Assembly: GCA_002417685.1 (NCBI GenBank)
Contig: DICP01000114.1
Coordinates: 1,195 to 9,031 of the forward strand
Reading direction: 5' to 3'
Length of the DNA: 7,837 nt
Source of the DNA: Candidatus Mesolinea sp. UBA5823
GTDB taxonomy: Bacteria; Chloroflexota; Anaerolineae; Anaerolineales; Anaerolineaceae
Below, one piece after another: positions 1 through 6,593 of the stretch. A program made the translations under genes and the position numbers. The notes below the pieces were generated by a model, which saw nothing but the letters and a program-made list of their open reading frames with translations, did no database searches and had not been told where the DNA came from. Within the stretch, counting starts at the first letter, position 1, and each line of letters starts with the position of its first letter.

Positions 1-1
1 A

Positions 2-673
2 CCATTGGAACTTGAAACAACACAGCCTACCGAAAAAAACTTTTTCCAGTGGCTCTTTCAGGATTTTTTACGCATCCATGTCGAAGATGAACATGTCATA
101 ACTTATCGTAAGCATTGGCTCGTGCTTCTGCGCATGTCACTCTTACCGCTGATAGGTTTAATCATCTCGTTGACTTTTCTGATTGGTATGGTGACTTGGA
201 ATTTTTCTGATATTCCTTATCAGCTGGGGGTGATGATGGGTTTTCTGTTGACGGTTTTTATGTTATGTTGGTTGATTTATCGCTATATCGACTGGCGCGA
301 TGATGTATTCCAGCTGACGCCAACCCAAGTAATCGACATTGACCGCAAACCCTTTGGGCGGCTTTCCCGCCGCTCAGCGCCTCTCGAAAATATTTTAAGT
401 ATTGAATATGAACGCAAAGGCATTTTCCAGATGTTGTTCAATTTTGGCACAGTTTACATCACCGTGGGCAATACCCAGCTTACTTTTAATGAGATCTCGC
501 GACCAGCGGATGTGCAGCAACAGATTTTTGCGCGCATGGGTGCGCATGCTGAAGCATTGCGGCAGCGGGAGATTGAAGAAGAACGTGAGCGCATGACCGA
601 ATGGTTTAAGGTTTACCACGAGGAGAGTCAATTGAAAGACACTACAAAACAGTTGAGAACCCCACCACCTTAA
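2..673 (+). CDS. Membrane protein with bacterial PH domain, probably 5'-truncated
   Basis: The visible part is about 222 residues from a possible TTG at position 5. The frame is still open at the window edge, so the true start and further N-terminal domains may lie upstream. Two hydrophobic segments (about residues 38-64 and 72-93) form a helical hairpin. They are followed by a soluble domain (about 100-177) with the pattern of the bacterial PH (DUF304/bPH) fold: an aromatic 'DDVFQLT' strand, 'PLENILSIEYERKG', then 'FGTVYITVG' and a closing helix. The tail (about 179-222) is charged and rich in Glu and Arg, possibly coiled coil. PH-like proteins of this type sit in the cytoplasmic membrane; their ligand is generally unknown. 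Some Chloroflexota relatives, from memory, carry a cyclic-nucleotide-binding domain in front, which cannot be tested here. The family call is fairly safe; the function is unknown. Confidence 0.7.
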   Translation, partial: PLELETTQPTEKNFFQWLFQDFLRIHVEDEHVITYRKHWLVLLRMSLLPLIGLIISLTFLIGMVTWNFSDIPYQLGVMMGFLLTVFMLCWLIYRYIDWRDDVFQLTPTQVIDIDRKPFGRLSRRSAPLENILSIEYERKGIFQMLFNFGTVYITVGNTQLTFNEISRPADVQQQIFARMGAHAEALRQREIEEERERMTEWFKVYHEESQLKDTTKQLRTPPP

Positions 674-681
674 AGTAAAAT
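653..681 (+). promoter_or_regulatory. Sigma70-type promoter for def-recF operon
   Basis: A -35 box TTGAGA (653-658, 5 of 6 consensus) and a -10 box TAAAAT (676-681, 5 of 6) are separated by exactly 17 nt. The predicted transcription start is near 688, about 28 nt before the def GTG. The elements lie across the 3' end and stop codon (671-673) of the PH-domain gene, which would let def be transcribed independently of it. This is a consensus match by eye with no experimental support. Confidence 0.6.
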
Positions 682-715
682 GGCTTAAGATTTTGAAACA
701 GGAAGTGAAGAAACA

Positions 716-1225
716 GTGGCAGTTTTAGAGATTGTAAAATTCCCTGACCCAGGGCTCAGGTTAAAAGCAAAACCAGTCCAAACTTTTGATAAATCTTTGC
801 AAAAGCTTATCGATGATATGTTCGAAACCTTGCGTGCCGCGCCGGGGGTAGGTTTAGCTGCACCGCAAATTGGGCAATCTTTGCGCTTAGTGGTGGTTGA
901 ATATGCAGATGAAGAAAAAGAAGATGCAAAACCTAAGACCTACGTGCTGATTAACCCTGAAATTATTAAGACCTCAAAAGAAACCGTCATGGCAACGGAA
1001 GCCTGTTTATCTTTGCCCAATTTAGCCGGCAATGTTGAGCGTCATGAATCTATTACCGTCAAAGCCAAGAACCGCTATGGTCAGCCGATGAAAATTACAG
1101 TAAAAGGATGGTTAGCGCGGATCTTTCAGCATGAAATTGACCATCTGAACGGTGTACTTTATATTGACCGAGCCACAAATATGTATGAACTTACGGATGA
1201 GGAGATGGCTGAAATCAAAGACTGA
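716..1225 (+). CDS. def: Peptide deformylase
   Basis: This cytoplasmic metalloenzyme removes the formyl group from the N-terminal methionine of nascent proteins. All three family motifs are present in order: motif 1 GVGLAAPQ (residues 44-51), motif 2 EACLS (95-99) and motif 3 QHEIDHLNG (138-146). The expected metal ligands are Cys97, His139 and His143, with Glu140 as the catalytic acid. Motif 2 has Ala in place of the usual Gly of EGCLS, a small change that leaves the ligand intact. The length of 169 residues is normal. The start is GTG, chosen because GGAAGTG (701-707) lies 8 nt upstream and the protein then begins with the usual 'I..PDP.LR' strand. The stop overlaps the recF start by 1 nt (TGATG), so the two are probably coupled. 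Transcription probably comes from the promoter at 653-681. Confidence 0.96.
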   Translation: MAVLEIVKFPDPGLRLKAKPVQTFDKSLQKLIDDMFETLRAAPGVGLAAPQIGQSLRLVVVEYADEEKEDAKPKTYVLINPEIIKTSKETVMATEACLSLPNLAGNVERHESITVKAKNRYGQPMKITVKGWLARIFQHEIDHLNGVLYIDRATNMYELTDEEMAEIKD

Positions 1226-2439
1226 TGCATCTTACCCGATTAGCGCTGACGAATTTTCGCATTTTCTCCCGTTTGGACCTCCAACTGCCCAAACGGGTGA
1301 TTTTGCTTTCCGGCAGCAATGCTCAAGGTAAGACGACTATCCTGGAAGCCATTGCGTATCTGGCAAATTTTTCCTCATTCACAGCCAGCTCTGACCGCCA
1401 GCTGCTCAACTTCAATCTTTCCCCCCAGCCGCAATTAGTCGGACGCATTGTGGGAGAATATCAGCGCGGGATTAGAACGCATACCCTCGAGGTTCGCTTT
1501 ATCCAAGAATATAACGGCAACCCAAGCGCCCCACGTTTCCGTAAAGAAGTGCTGCTGGATGGGGTGAAGAAGCCCTTAGGTGAGCTTTATGGGCAGTTTA
1601 ATGCGGTCACTTTATTACCCCAGATGATCCGAATCGTGGAAGGATCGCCATCCGATCGGCGACAATATTTAGATGAGGTGCTCTCTCAGGTCGAGCCAGG
1701 CTATGCTCGACATTTAGCCAACTATAACAAAGCATTGTCACAACGTAATGCCCTGCTTAAAAACCTAAGCGAAAGAGGGGGAGACGTACGCCAGTTAGAG
1801 GCTTGGGATGGAATGCTTTCAGAACATGGTGCGCAGATCATGCACGCACGAATCCAAGCTTTGCAGGAATTGGAGTCGTTAGTGCTCCCTATTCACCAGC
1901 AACTGACTCGGCAGAGCGAAGTGCTGCGCTTGGCTTATCAACCGGCTTATGAACCCTTACCGGCACCTAAAGGGCAGTTAGCTTTGCCGGTGCAAACTTC
2001 GCTGGACCGCTCGGGCATTAATGCGAAAGAGATTGACGAGGGCTTACACAAAGCACTTCATGCGGCTTACCGCCAGGATATCAGCCGGGGGATGACCACC
2101 TTAGGTCCGCATCGGGATGAATTTCGCTTCTTGAGCAATCGCATTGATTTAGGGGATTATGGCTCCCGAGGGCAGGCGCGCACTGCCATGCTTTCGCTGA
2201 AATTTGCTGAAGTGCAATGGATGCACGCTAAAACAGGTGAATGGCCCGTGCTGCTTTTAGATGAAATTATGGCTGAGCTGGACCCGCAACGCCGTCAGGA
2301 TTTACTCCAGGTTTTGAATGACGTCGAGCAAGCCTTTCTCACCTCCACCGACCCAGAGTTATTTACGCAGGAATTCCGCAGCCGGCATGAAGTCTGGCAG
2401 CTACAAGATGGGATTGTGTTTTTAAGCCCGATCAGTTAG
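1225..2439 (+). CDS. recF: DNA replication and repair protein RecF
   Basis: RecF is an SMC/ABC-like ATPase that acts with RecO and RecR to load RecA onto gapped single-stranded DNA at stalled forks. The 404-residue protein begins with the typical 'L.L.NFR.F' strand, then Walker A GSNAQGKT (residues 30-37). The family-specific TLGPHRDEF is at 292-300, the ABC signature region YGSRGQART at 312-320, and Walker B with D-loop VLLLDEIMAELD at 342-353 (Asp346, Glu347). The length is slightly above the usual 360-380. The ATG overlaps the def stop by 1 nt. The nearest purine-rich tract (about 1197-1205) is too far to be a good ribosome binding site, so translation probably depends on def. In many bacteria recF lies beside dnaN and gyrB; here it follows def. 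The assignment is secure; no key motif is missing. Confidence 0.95.
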   Translation: MHLTRLALTNFRIFSRLDLQLPKRVILLSGSNAQGKTTILEAIAYLANFSSFTASSDRQLLNFNLSPQPQLVGRIVGEYQRGIRTHTLEVRFIQEYNGNPSAPRFRKEVLLDGVKKPLGELYGQFNAVTLLPQMIRIVEGSPSDRRQYLDEVLSQVEPGYARHLANYNKALSQRNALLKNLSERGGDVRQLEAWDGMLSEHGAQIMHARIQALQELESLVLPIHQQLTRQSEVLRLAYQPAYEPLPAPKGQLALPVQTSLDRSGINAKEIDEGLHKALHAAYRQDISRGMTTLGPHRDEFRFLSNRIDLGDYGSRGQARTAMLSLKFAEVQWMHAKTGEWPVLLLDEIMAELDPQRRQDLLQVLNDVEQAFLTSTDPELFTQEFRSRHEVWQLQDGIVFLSPIS

Positions 2440-2465
2440 AGACGAAATAACCATAGGAGCTGAGG

Positions 2466-2915
2466 ATGCCAGCAGAAGCAGTTCAGAGAGAAGCACGCAA
2501 AGTATGGATTGCCCGGGTGTTAGTAGCTATCGTCATTTTTGTCAATTTGCAAGCCGCATTGCAATATCTGCTTAACCCAAACGCCTATTCTGGCGCGTTT
2601 GAGCTAGAAGGAATCCCAGGAATGGCTGCGGTGATGGGCGTAGGGATTTTGTATGTGATGTGGCAGGTGCCTTATGTTTTTGCTGCGGTTAACCCTACTG
2701 CGCATAGGTTATCGATGACCGAAGCCGTGCTAATGCAGGCTATCGGGCTGCTGGGGGAAACCTGGCTGCGCAGCCGCATTCCTGTAGAGCACACGGTCTT
2801 ACGCAATAGCATCTTGCGCTACATTGTTTTTGATGCTGGTGGACTGGTTCTGCTTGTGGTTGCCTGGTCTTTAGTGAATAAAATGGTTATAGCTCAAAAG
2901 AAAGCAGAGGACTAA
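2466..2915 (+). CDS. Four-helix integral membrane protein, family not recognised
   Basis: I do not recognise this 149-residue protein. Four hydrophobic segments are visible at about residues 14-34, 52-74, 84-100 and 117-140. The first loop holds 'NPNAYSGAFELEGIPG' and the middle loop 'AAVNPTAHRLSMTEA'. The third segment ends in 'GETWLRSRIP', and the C-terminus is short and charged (QKKAED). No signal peptide separate from helix 1, no cysteines and no enzyme motif can be seen. The ATG is preceded by AGGAG (2455-2459) with 6 nt spacing, a good ribosome binding site. It follows recF by 26 bp, and its stop overlaps the nitroreductase start by 1 nt (TAATG), so the two proteins are likely made together. 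A partnership with the nitroreductase is a guess from coupling alone. The reading frame is convincingly coding because of the clean overlap and the membrane pattern. Confidence 0.85.
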   Translation: MPAEAVQREARKVWIARVLVAIVIFVNLQAALQYLLNPNAYSGAFELEGIPGMAAVMGVGILYVMWQVPYVFAAVNPTAHRLSMTEAVLMQAIGLLGETWLRSRIPVEHTVLRNSILRYIVFDAGGLVLLVVAWSLVNKMVIAQKKAED

Positions 2916-3487
2916 TGCTAAGAGATTTAGTTGCAAAAAACCGCAGTTACCGCCGCTTCGATGAAAGCGTGCCTATTTCGAGGGAAACTTTGGTAGAACT
3001 CGTGGAGTTAGCACGGCTTTGCCCCAGCGGCGCTAACTTGCAACCGCTGAGGTTTGCCTTGGTGAGTGAAAAACAGCTAACCGATAGAGTATTTCCTTTG
3101 CTTAAATTTGCAGCTTACCTGAAGGATTGGGCTGGCCCTGCTGAGGGAGAGCGCCCCACAGCATATATTGTTGTAATGGTCGATGAGCGCATCAAGCGCC
3201 AAGTTGACTTAGATGCTGGCATTGCCGCGCAGACAATGATGTTAGGCGCAGTGGAGAAGGGATATGGCGGCTGTATGATGAGCTCAGTCCAACGCGAAAA
3301 ATTAGCCGAATTGCTCGGTTTACCGAATTACTTACAAATTATCCTCGTGATGGCATTAGGCAAACCGATTGAACAGGTTGTCGTGGAAGACGTGGATGAA
3401 TCTGGTGATATCAAATATTATCGTGATGAGCAAGGTGTGCATCACGTCCCCAAGCGCTCGCTTAAAGAGTTAATTTGGGAATCGTAG
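2915..3487 (+). CDS. Nitroreductase-family FMN oxidoreductase
   Basis: This is a flavoprotein of the nitroreductase superfamily: FMN-dependent, usually NAD(P)H-using and homodimeric in the cytoplasm. The 190-residue length is typical. The N-terminal RSYRRF (residues 10-15) is the usual FMN-phosphate-binding start. PSGANLQPLRF (37-47) is the second flavin-contacting motif, and GERPTAYIVV is the following core strand. 'AGIAAQTMMLGAVEKGYGG' (101-119) and 'VMALGKP' (145-151) complete the fold. Substrate cannot be read from sequence; related proteins reduce nitroaromatics, quinones, flavins or act in dehalogenation-like reactions. The ATG overlaps the upstream membrane protein gene by 1 nt, with AGAGG (2906-2910) 4 nt ahead. 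It is the last gene of the def operon and ends about 10 bp before the 3' end of the convergent rnpB, with no visible hairpin terminator. Confidence 0.9.
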   Translation: MLRDLVAKNRSYRRFDESVPISRETLVELVELARLCPSGANLQPLRFALVSEKQLTDRVFPLLKFAAYLKDWAGPAEGERPTAYIVVMVDERIKRQVDLDAGIAAQTMMLGAVEKGYGGCMMSSVQREKLAELLGLPNYLQIILVMALGKPIEQVVVEDVDESGDIKYYRDEQGVHHVPKRSLKELIWES

Positions 3488-3497
3488 TTAAATAGAC

Positions 3498-3865
3498 ACT
3501 CAGGTCAGCCTATAAGCCGTATTCTGTCGCGGGTGGGCATCTATCTTGGTGCGCTGTCACCAACGCACTCTAGCGGTCTACCCGGAGATCAACAGTGCCG
3601 AGCCAGCACTGGCAAAGAGCTTTTCCCCTGTTTGACCTTGCACCGGAAGGGGGTTGCCTGGCCGCGGATATTGCTACCCGCGCCGGTGGTCTCTTACACC
3701 ACCTTTTCACCCTTACACGACTGCAATCGCAGTGTGCGGAATGTTTCTGTGGCCCGATCCAGAAGCTTACGCCTCTCCAGGAGTTACCTGGCTTCCTGCT
3801 CTATGGTGTACGGACTTTCCTCACTACTCTCTGTGGAGCAGCGCGCTCACCCAGCTGACCTGAGC
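3498..3865 (-). ncRNA. rnpB: RNase P RNA subunit (M1 RNA)
   Basis: This is the catalytic RNA of ribonuclease P, which cuts the 5' leader from tRNA precursors. Read on the minus strand it contains the universal blocks in order. The P4 5' half GAGGAAAGUCCG is at 3822-3811, AAGGGUGAAAAGGUGG at 3714-3699, a P12-like hairpin GGUGGU/ACCACC at 3703-3685, GCAAGGUCAAACAGGGG just after the L15 region, and the P4 3' half ACAGAAUACGGCUUAU at 3527-3512. The two ends, 3865-3854 and 3509-3498, form a near-perfect 12-bp P1 helix with one G-U pair, which sets the boundaries at about 368 nt. The layout resembles bacterial type A. Open frames on the opposite strand are not real genes. Ends could shift by a few bases. 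Confidence 0.96.
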
Positions 3866-3871
3866 ATTTAA

Positions 3872-3900
3872 ATCATACCCGTCAAAGTGTGAAAAATCAA
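3872..3900 (-). promoter_or_regulatory. Promoter of rnpB
   Basis: On the minus strand, TTGATT (3900-3895) and TATGAT (3877-3872) are separated by 17 nt. A start 7 nt after the -10 box falls at 3865, exactly the first base of the P1 helix. The sequence just upstream (about 3901-3926) is strongly AT-rich and could act as an UP element, fitting a stable RNA gene. The agreement between promoter geometry and RNA end, which were derived independently, strengthens the call. Confidence 0.7.
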
Positions 3901-3936
3901 ATTTTACGTGTATATATCAATATAGTTTTGGGGAGT

Positions 3937-3980
3937 ATTGCTTCATTGCTACTTTGAAATTCTCAGAATTGCCTCATTAC
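3937..3980 (+). repeat. Short direct repeat in the rnpB-ccmE intergenic region
   Basis: ATTGCTTCATTGC (3937-3949) recurs as ATTGCCTCATTAC (3968-3980), 11 of 13 identical, with a 31-bp period (about three helical turns). Between them sits a small inverted repeat AATTC-TCA-GAATT (3958-3970). Its position upstream of the ccm start would suit a regulator site, but in AT-rich sequence such matches also arise by chance. Confidence 0.3.
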
Positions 3981-4004
3981 GTTGCGTTTCCATTCCTTTT
4001 CGGG

Positions 4005-4044
4005 TGATTTAATCTTTCCCTAAAGCAGGTTTTTCAGCTAAAAT
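4005..4044 (+). promoter_or_regulatory. Candidate promoter region for the ccm operon
   Basis: Two overlapping candidates precede ccmE. One is an extended -10 element, TG-A-TTTAAT (4005-4013), with no good -35 box. The other is TAAAAT (4039-4044, 5 of 6), whose -35 region around 4015-4021 is weak. One of them is likely to start the operon because the divergent rnpB gene excludes read-through from upstream genes. I cannot choose between them. A weak -35 would fit an activator-dependent promoter, but that is inference. Confidence 0.35.
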
Positions 4045-4068
4045 AAATGCCTACTAAAGAGGTGAAAA

Positions 4069-4551
4069 TTGAAGAAGAAGAATACAAAGCTTATCCTTGG
4101 CATCGTCATTATCATCGCTGCCGTTGTCTATTTAATCGCTTCCTCCACGCTCTCGCAATCCCAGTATTTTTTGACTGTGGAAGAGCTGCAATCCAATCAG
4201 GCAGAATATGTAGGTAAGAATGTGCGCATGTCTGGCGTTGTATTGGGGGATACAATTGCGTACGACCCGCAGACCTTAGAGCTGACCTTTCAGGTTGCAC
4301 AAATCCCTGGTGATCATCGTGTGATTGAGCAGATGGGGGGCATGTCCGTGGTTTTAGCGCAAGCGGCTCAAGACCCAACCTTGCCTAAGATGGCCATCCA
4401 TTACGTAGGTCCGCGTCCTGATTTACTCAAAGATGAAGCTCAAGCTATTATCACCGGCTCTTTAGACGAAAATGGCGTTTTCCAAGCGAGCGAACTGCTG
4501 CTGAAGTGCCCTTCTAAGTATCAATCAGAGCTTCCAGATCAAAGTCAGTAG
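4069..4551 (+). CDS. ccmE: Cytochrome c maturation haem chaperone CcmE, CxxxY type
   Basis: CcmE is anchored in the membrane by one N-terminal helix (residues 8-26). It exposes an OB-fold domain outside, binds haem covalently and carries it to CcmF. The family pattern is clear: 'YFLTVEEL', 'GKNVRMSGVV', 'IHYVGPRPDLL' (110-120), then 'AIITGSLDENGVFQASELLLKC'-like residues leading to the haem site. The site reads CPSKY (Cys147, Tyr151) instead of the classical HxxxY. Cysteine-type CcmE is known from archaea and some bacteria such as Desulfovibrio and goes with the variant called System I*. The length of 160 is normal. The start is TTG: an in-frame TGA lies at 4063-4065, AGAGGTG (4058-4064) is a good ribosome binding site, and the next in-frame ATG is at residue 54, inside the domain. 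ccmF follows after 26 bp. Confidence 0.93.
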   Translation: MKKKNTKLILGIVIIIAAVVYLIASSTLSQSQYFLTVEELQSNQAEYVGKNVRMSGVVLGDTIAYDPQTLELTFQVAQIPGDHRVIEQMGGMSVVLAQAAQDPTLPKMAIHYVGPRPDLLKDEAQAIITGSLDENGVFQASELLLKCPSKYQSELPDQSQ

Positions 4552-4577
4552 AAAATCCTAATTTAAAGAGGCAAAAA

Positions 4578-6593
4578 ATGTTTTTTGCAGGTCTTATCCC
4601 TTCCTATTTAGCACTGCTCGCTTTTTTGGTTGCAATGGTGCTAACTGTCTTGGCATTATTGCGTAAACAATCTGCACTACCAACGCTTGCAAGTCATTTA
4701 GCAAAATCCGCTTTTATCTTGCAGACTATCGGGGTGATTAGCTTAGTAGTAATGCTTGCGCTGGAAGATTACACAAATTACTATGTGGCATCGGTGGTTA
4801 ATCCAGCTATGCCGGGGATTCTCAAGGTAACCGCACTGTGGGGTGGGCAAGCCGGCTCGCTCTTTTTTTGGAGTTGGTTAGTCTCGCTTATTGTCTTTAT
4901 CGCTCTCTCAGGCAAACGAAAGCTTATCGATGCCTGGTCATTTCTCGTTTTGTCTGCCAATGTGAGCTTCTTCTTAGGGCTTTCGCTGTTTGGGGATAAT
5001 CCTTTCGTCCGTATCTGGGCACTGAGCGATGGCAGTTTGGTTTCATCTCTCTTTGCACCCGAGGCAGGAGCTGCGGTTCATAAACTTAGCATTGGAATGG
5101 GGTTGAACCCTCTTCTCAGGCACCCAGGGATGATCATTCATCCACCTATGTTATATGTGGGATATGCACTTTTCATTGTTCCGTTTGCGGTAGGGATCTC
5201 TACACTCATCCAGAAACAGAATGATGATCGATTGATTCACGATACCCGCACTTGGGTTGTTCTTGGATGGGTCTTCCTGACTGGCGGGATTGTCTTAGGC
5301 AGCTGGTGGTCTTATGACGTCTTGGGTTGGGGCGGGTACTGGGCTTGGGATCCGGTGGAAACAGCATCGCTCTTGCCTTGGCTGACAGCTACAGCGTTGT
5401 TGCACAGCTTCTTGCTGGAGCGTAAACGCGGCATATTTAAACGATTTAATTTTGTATTGGTGTTGCTCACCTATTTGCTGGTTATTTTTAGTATTTTCGT
5501 CACCCGCTCCGGATTGGTCAATTCAGTTCATGCTTTTAGCGAGAGCACAATCTCATCACCCTTATTGGCTTTCATGTGTTTTTGGCTAGTAGGCTCGATA
5601 GGTCTCTTAGTGTGGCGTTGGAAAGCTTTAGGAGGAGAGTTCGAGATTAGCTCTCCATTCAACCGCGAAGCATTTTTCTTGTATACCAATATCATTTTGC
5701 TTGCATTGACCGCGGTTTGTTTGTGGGGGTTAATATTTCCATTGATCAATGGCGCCCTGACAGGCAATCAGGTCGTTTTGGATCGAGGGTATTATGACCG
5801 CACAACCACACCGCTCTTTTTGTTGCTGGTTTTCTTGCTGGCTATATGTCCATTAATCGGATGGAATGTGGTTCAGCTCAAGAAAATCGGAAAGAAGTTA
5901 TGGATCCCATTGGGGCTGTCTATCCTCACCATCGTAATTCTCTTTCTCAGCGGTTTGCGCATCGCGATGGCGCTCGGTGGCATTTTCCTGGTGGCATTAG
6001 GGCTCTTTACCCTCCTCACATTAACCATTCGCGATGGAATTGCCGTAGGGTTGCCGAAGTTTTGGGGTTTTCTCTGGAGGCAGCGCAACCGTTACGGGGC
6101 TTGGCTGGTGCATGCCGGCATCCTCTTGATCGCTTTAGGTATCGTGGGCATGGAGACGCTCTCTACGAACATTCAAGGTACTATGCTGCCTCAGGAAAAA
6201 ATGCCGCTGATGGGTTATGAAATAGAATTTAATAGCATCAGTGAAACTTTTACAAACCCTGAATATATGACTGCCGAGGCGGATACAACTCTTTATAAAG
6301 ATGGAAAAGAAATTGCTCGGCTTTTTCCAGCGCAGCATATTTACCCTGAGCGTGGCGAGTTTATCAGCGTTCCAGCTGTAGATAGCAACTTAAGCAGAGA
6401 TGTGTATCTCCTGCTAGTTGGTTATGACGTTGAGGTTCCTTATGTTACTTTGAGGATGTCGGTGAACCCTTTAGTCAACTTTATGTGGTTGGGGGGAATA
6501 TTCCTCGTATTGGGCGGATTGTGCGTGGCAACAACCTCAAGCCACTTACGCGAAGAAGAAGAGCTAGTGCAGGAGGAACCACTTGAAGTTTGA
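4578..6593 (+). CDS. ccmF: Haem lyase subunit CcmF
   Basis: CcmF is the multi-helix membrane protein that accepts haem from CcmE and joins it to the CxxCH cysteines of apocytochrome c. At 671 residues it has the family's usual length and many membrane helices. The haem-handling WWD domain is at about 242-270 (SWWSYDVLGWGGYWAWDPVE, then TASLLPW). The four histidines expected from the E. coli protein appear intact: His188 (in IHPPMLYVGY), His276 (ALLHS), His318 (VNSVHAF) and His512 (WLVHAG). The first three share one constant offset of 15 from the E. coli numbering as I recall it. A large external loop follows (about 524-620), then a final helix (about 632-652) and an acidic tail. The ATG has AAAGAGG (4565-4571) 6 nt upstream. 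Its last 11 bp overlap the start of ccmA in another frame. Confidence 0.96.
   Translation: MFFAGLIPSYLALLAFLVAMVLTVLALLRKQSALPTLASHLAKSAFILQTIGVISLVVMLALEDYTNYYVASVVNPAMPGILKVTALWGGQAGSLFFWSWLVSLIVFIALSGKRKLIDAWSFLVLSANVSFFLGLSLFGDNPFVRIWALSDGSLVSSLFAPEAGAAVHKLSIGMGLNPLLRHPGMIIHPPMLYVGYALFIVPFAVGISTLIQKQNDDRLIHDTRTWVVLGWVFLTGGIVLGSWWSYDVLGWGGYWAWDPVETASLLPWLTATALLHSFLLERKRGIFKRFNFVLVLLTYLLVIFSIFVTRSGLVNSVHAFSESTISSPLLAFMCFWLVGSIGLLVWRWKALGGEFEISSPFNREAFFLYTNIILLALTAVCLWGLIFPLINGALTGNQVVLDRGYYDRTTTPLFLLLVFLLAICPLIGWNVVQLKKIGKKLWIPLGLSILTIVILFLSGLRIAMALGGIFLVALGLFTLLTLTIRDGIAVGLPKFWGFLWRQRNRYGAWLVHAGILLIALGIVGMETLSTNIQGTMLPQEKMPLMGYEIEFNSISETFTNPEYMTAEADTTLYKDGKEIARLFPAQHIYPERGEFISVPAVDSNLSRDVYLLLVGYDVEVPYVTLRMSVNPLVNFMWLGGIFLVLGGLCVATTSSHLREEEELVQEEPLEV

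Larger units (their letters stand above)
3866..4068. other. Intergenic region between divergent rnpB and ccmE
   Basis: This gap of about 200 bp is AT-rich and contains no credible gene. It holds the rnpB promoter on the minus strand, the weak ccm promoter candidates on the plus strand, a short direct repeat and the ccmE ribosome binding site (4058-4064). I see no hairpin followed by a T-run in either direction and no riboswitch-like structure. Confidence 0.7.

Noticed and set aside
3533..3871. Open frames on the plus strand of up to 112 codons
   Set aside because: They run antisense through the conserved RNase P RNA, overlap one another in different frames and show no protein-family character or ribosome binding site.
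3880..3885. TTGACG on the minus strand as the rnpB -35 box
   Set aside because: It lies only 2 nt from the TATGAT box; TTGATT at 3900-3895 has the right 17-nt spacing.
4047..4068. ATG upstream of ccmE as an alternative start
   Set aside because: It is in a different frame from CcmE, and an in-frame TGA at 4063-4065 rules out any longer CcmE. The TTG at 4069 has the proper ribosome binding site.
4112..4378. 88-codon minus-strand frame opposite ccmE
   Set aside because: It lies wholly within ccmE, is rich in unlikely residue runs and has no recognisable motif or start signal.
5846..6220. 124-codon frame inside ccmF on the same strand
   Set aside because: It is an alternative frame of a clearly conserved membrane protein and shows no domain or coding pattern of its own.
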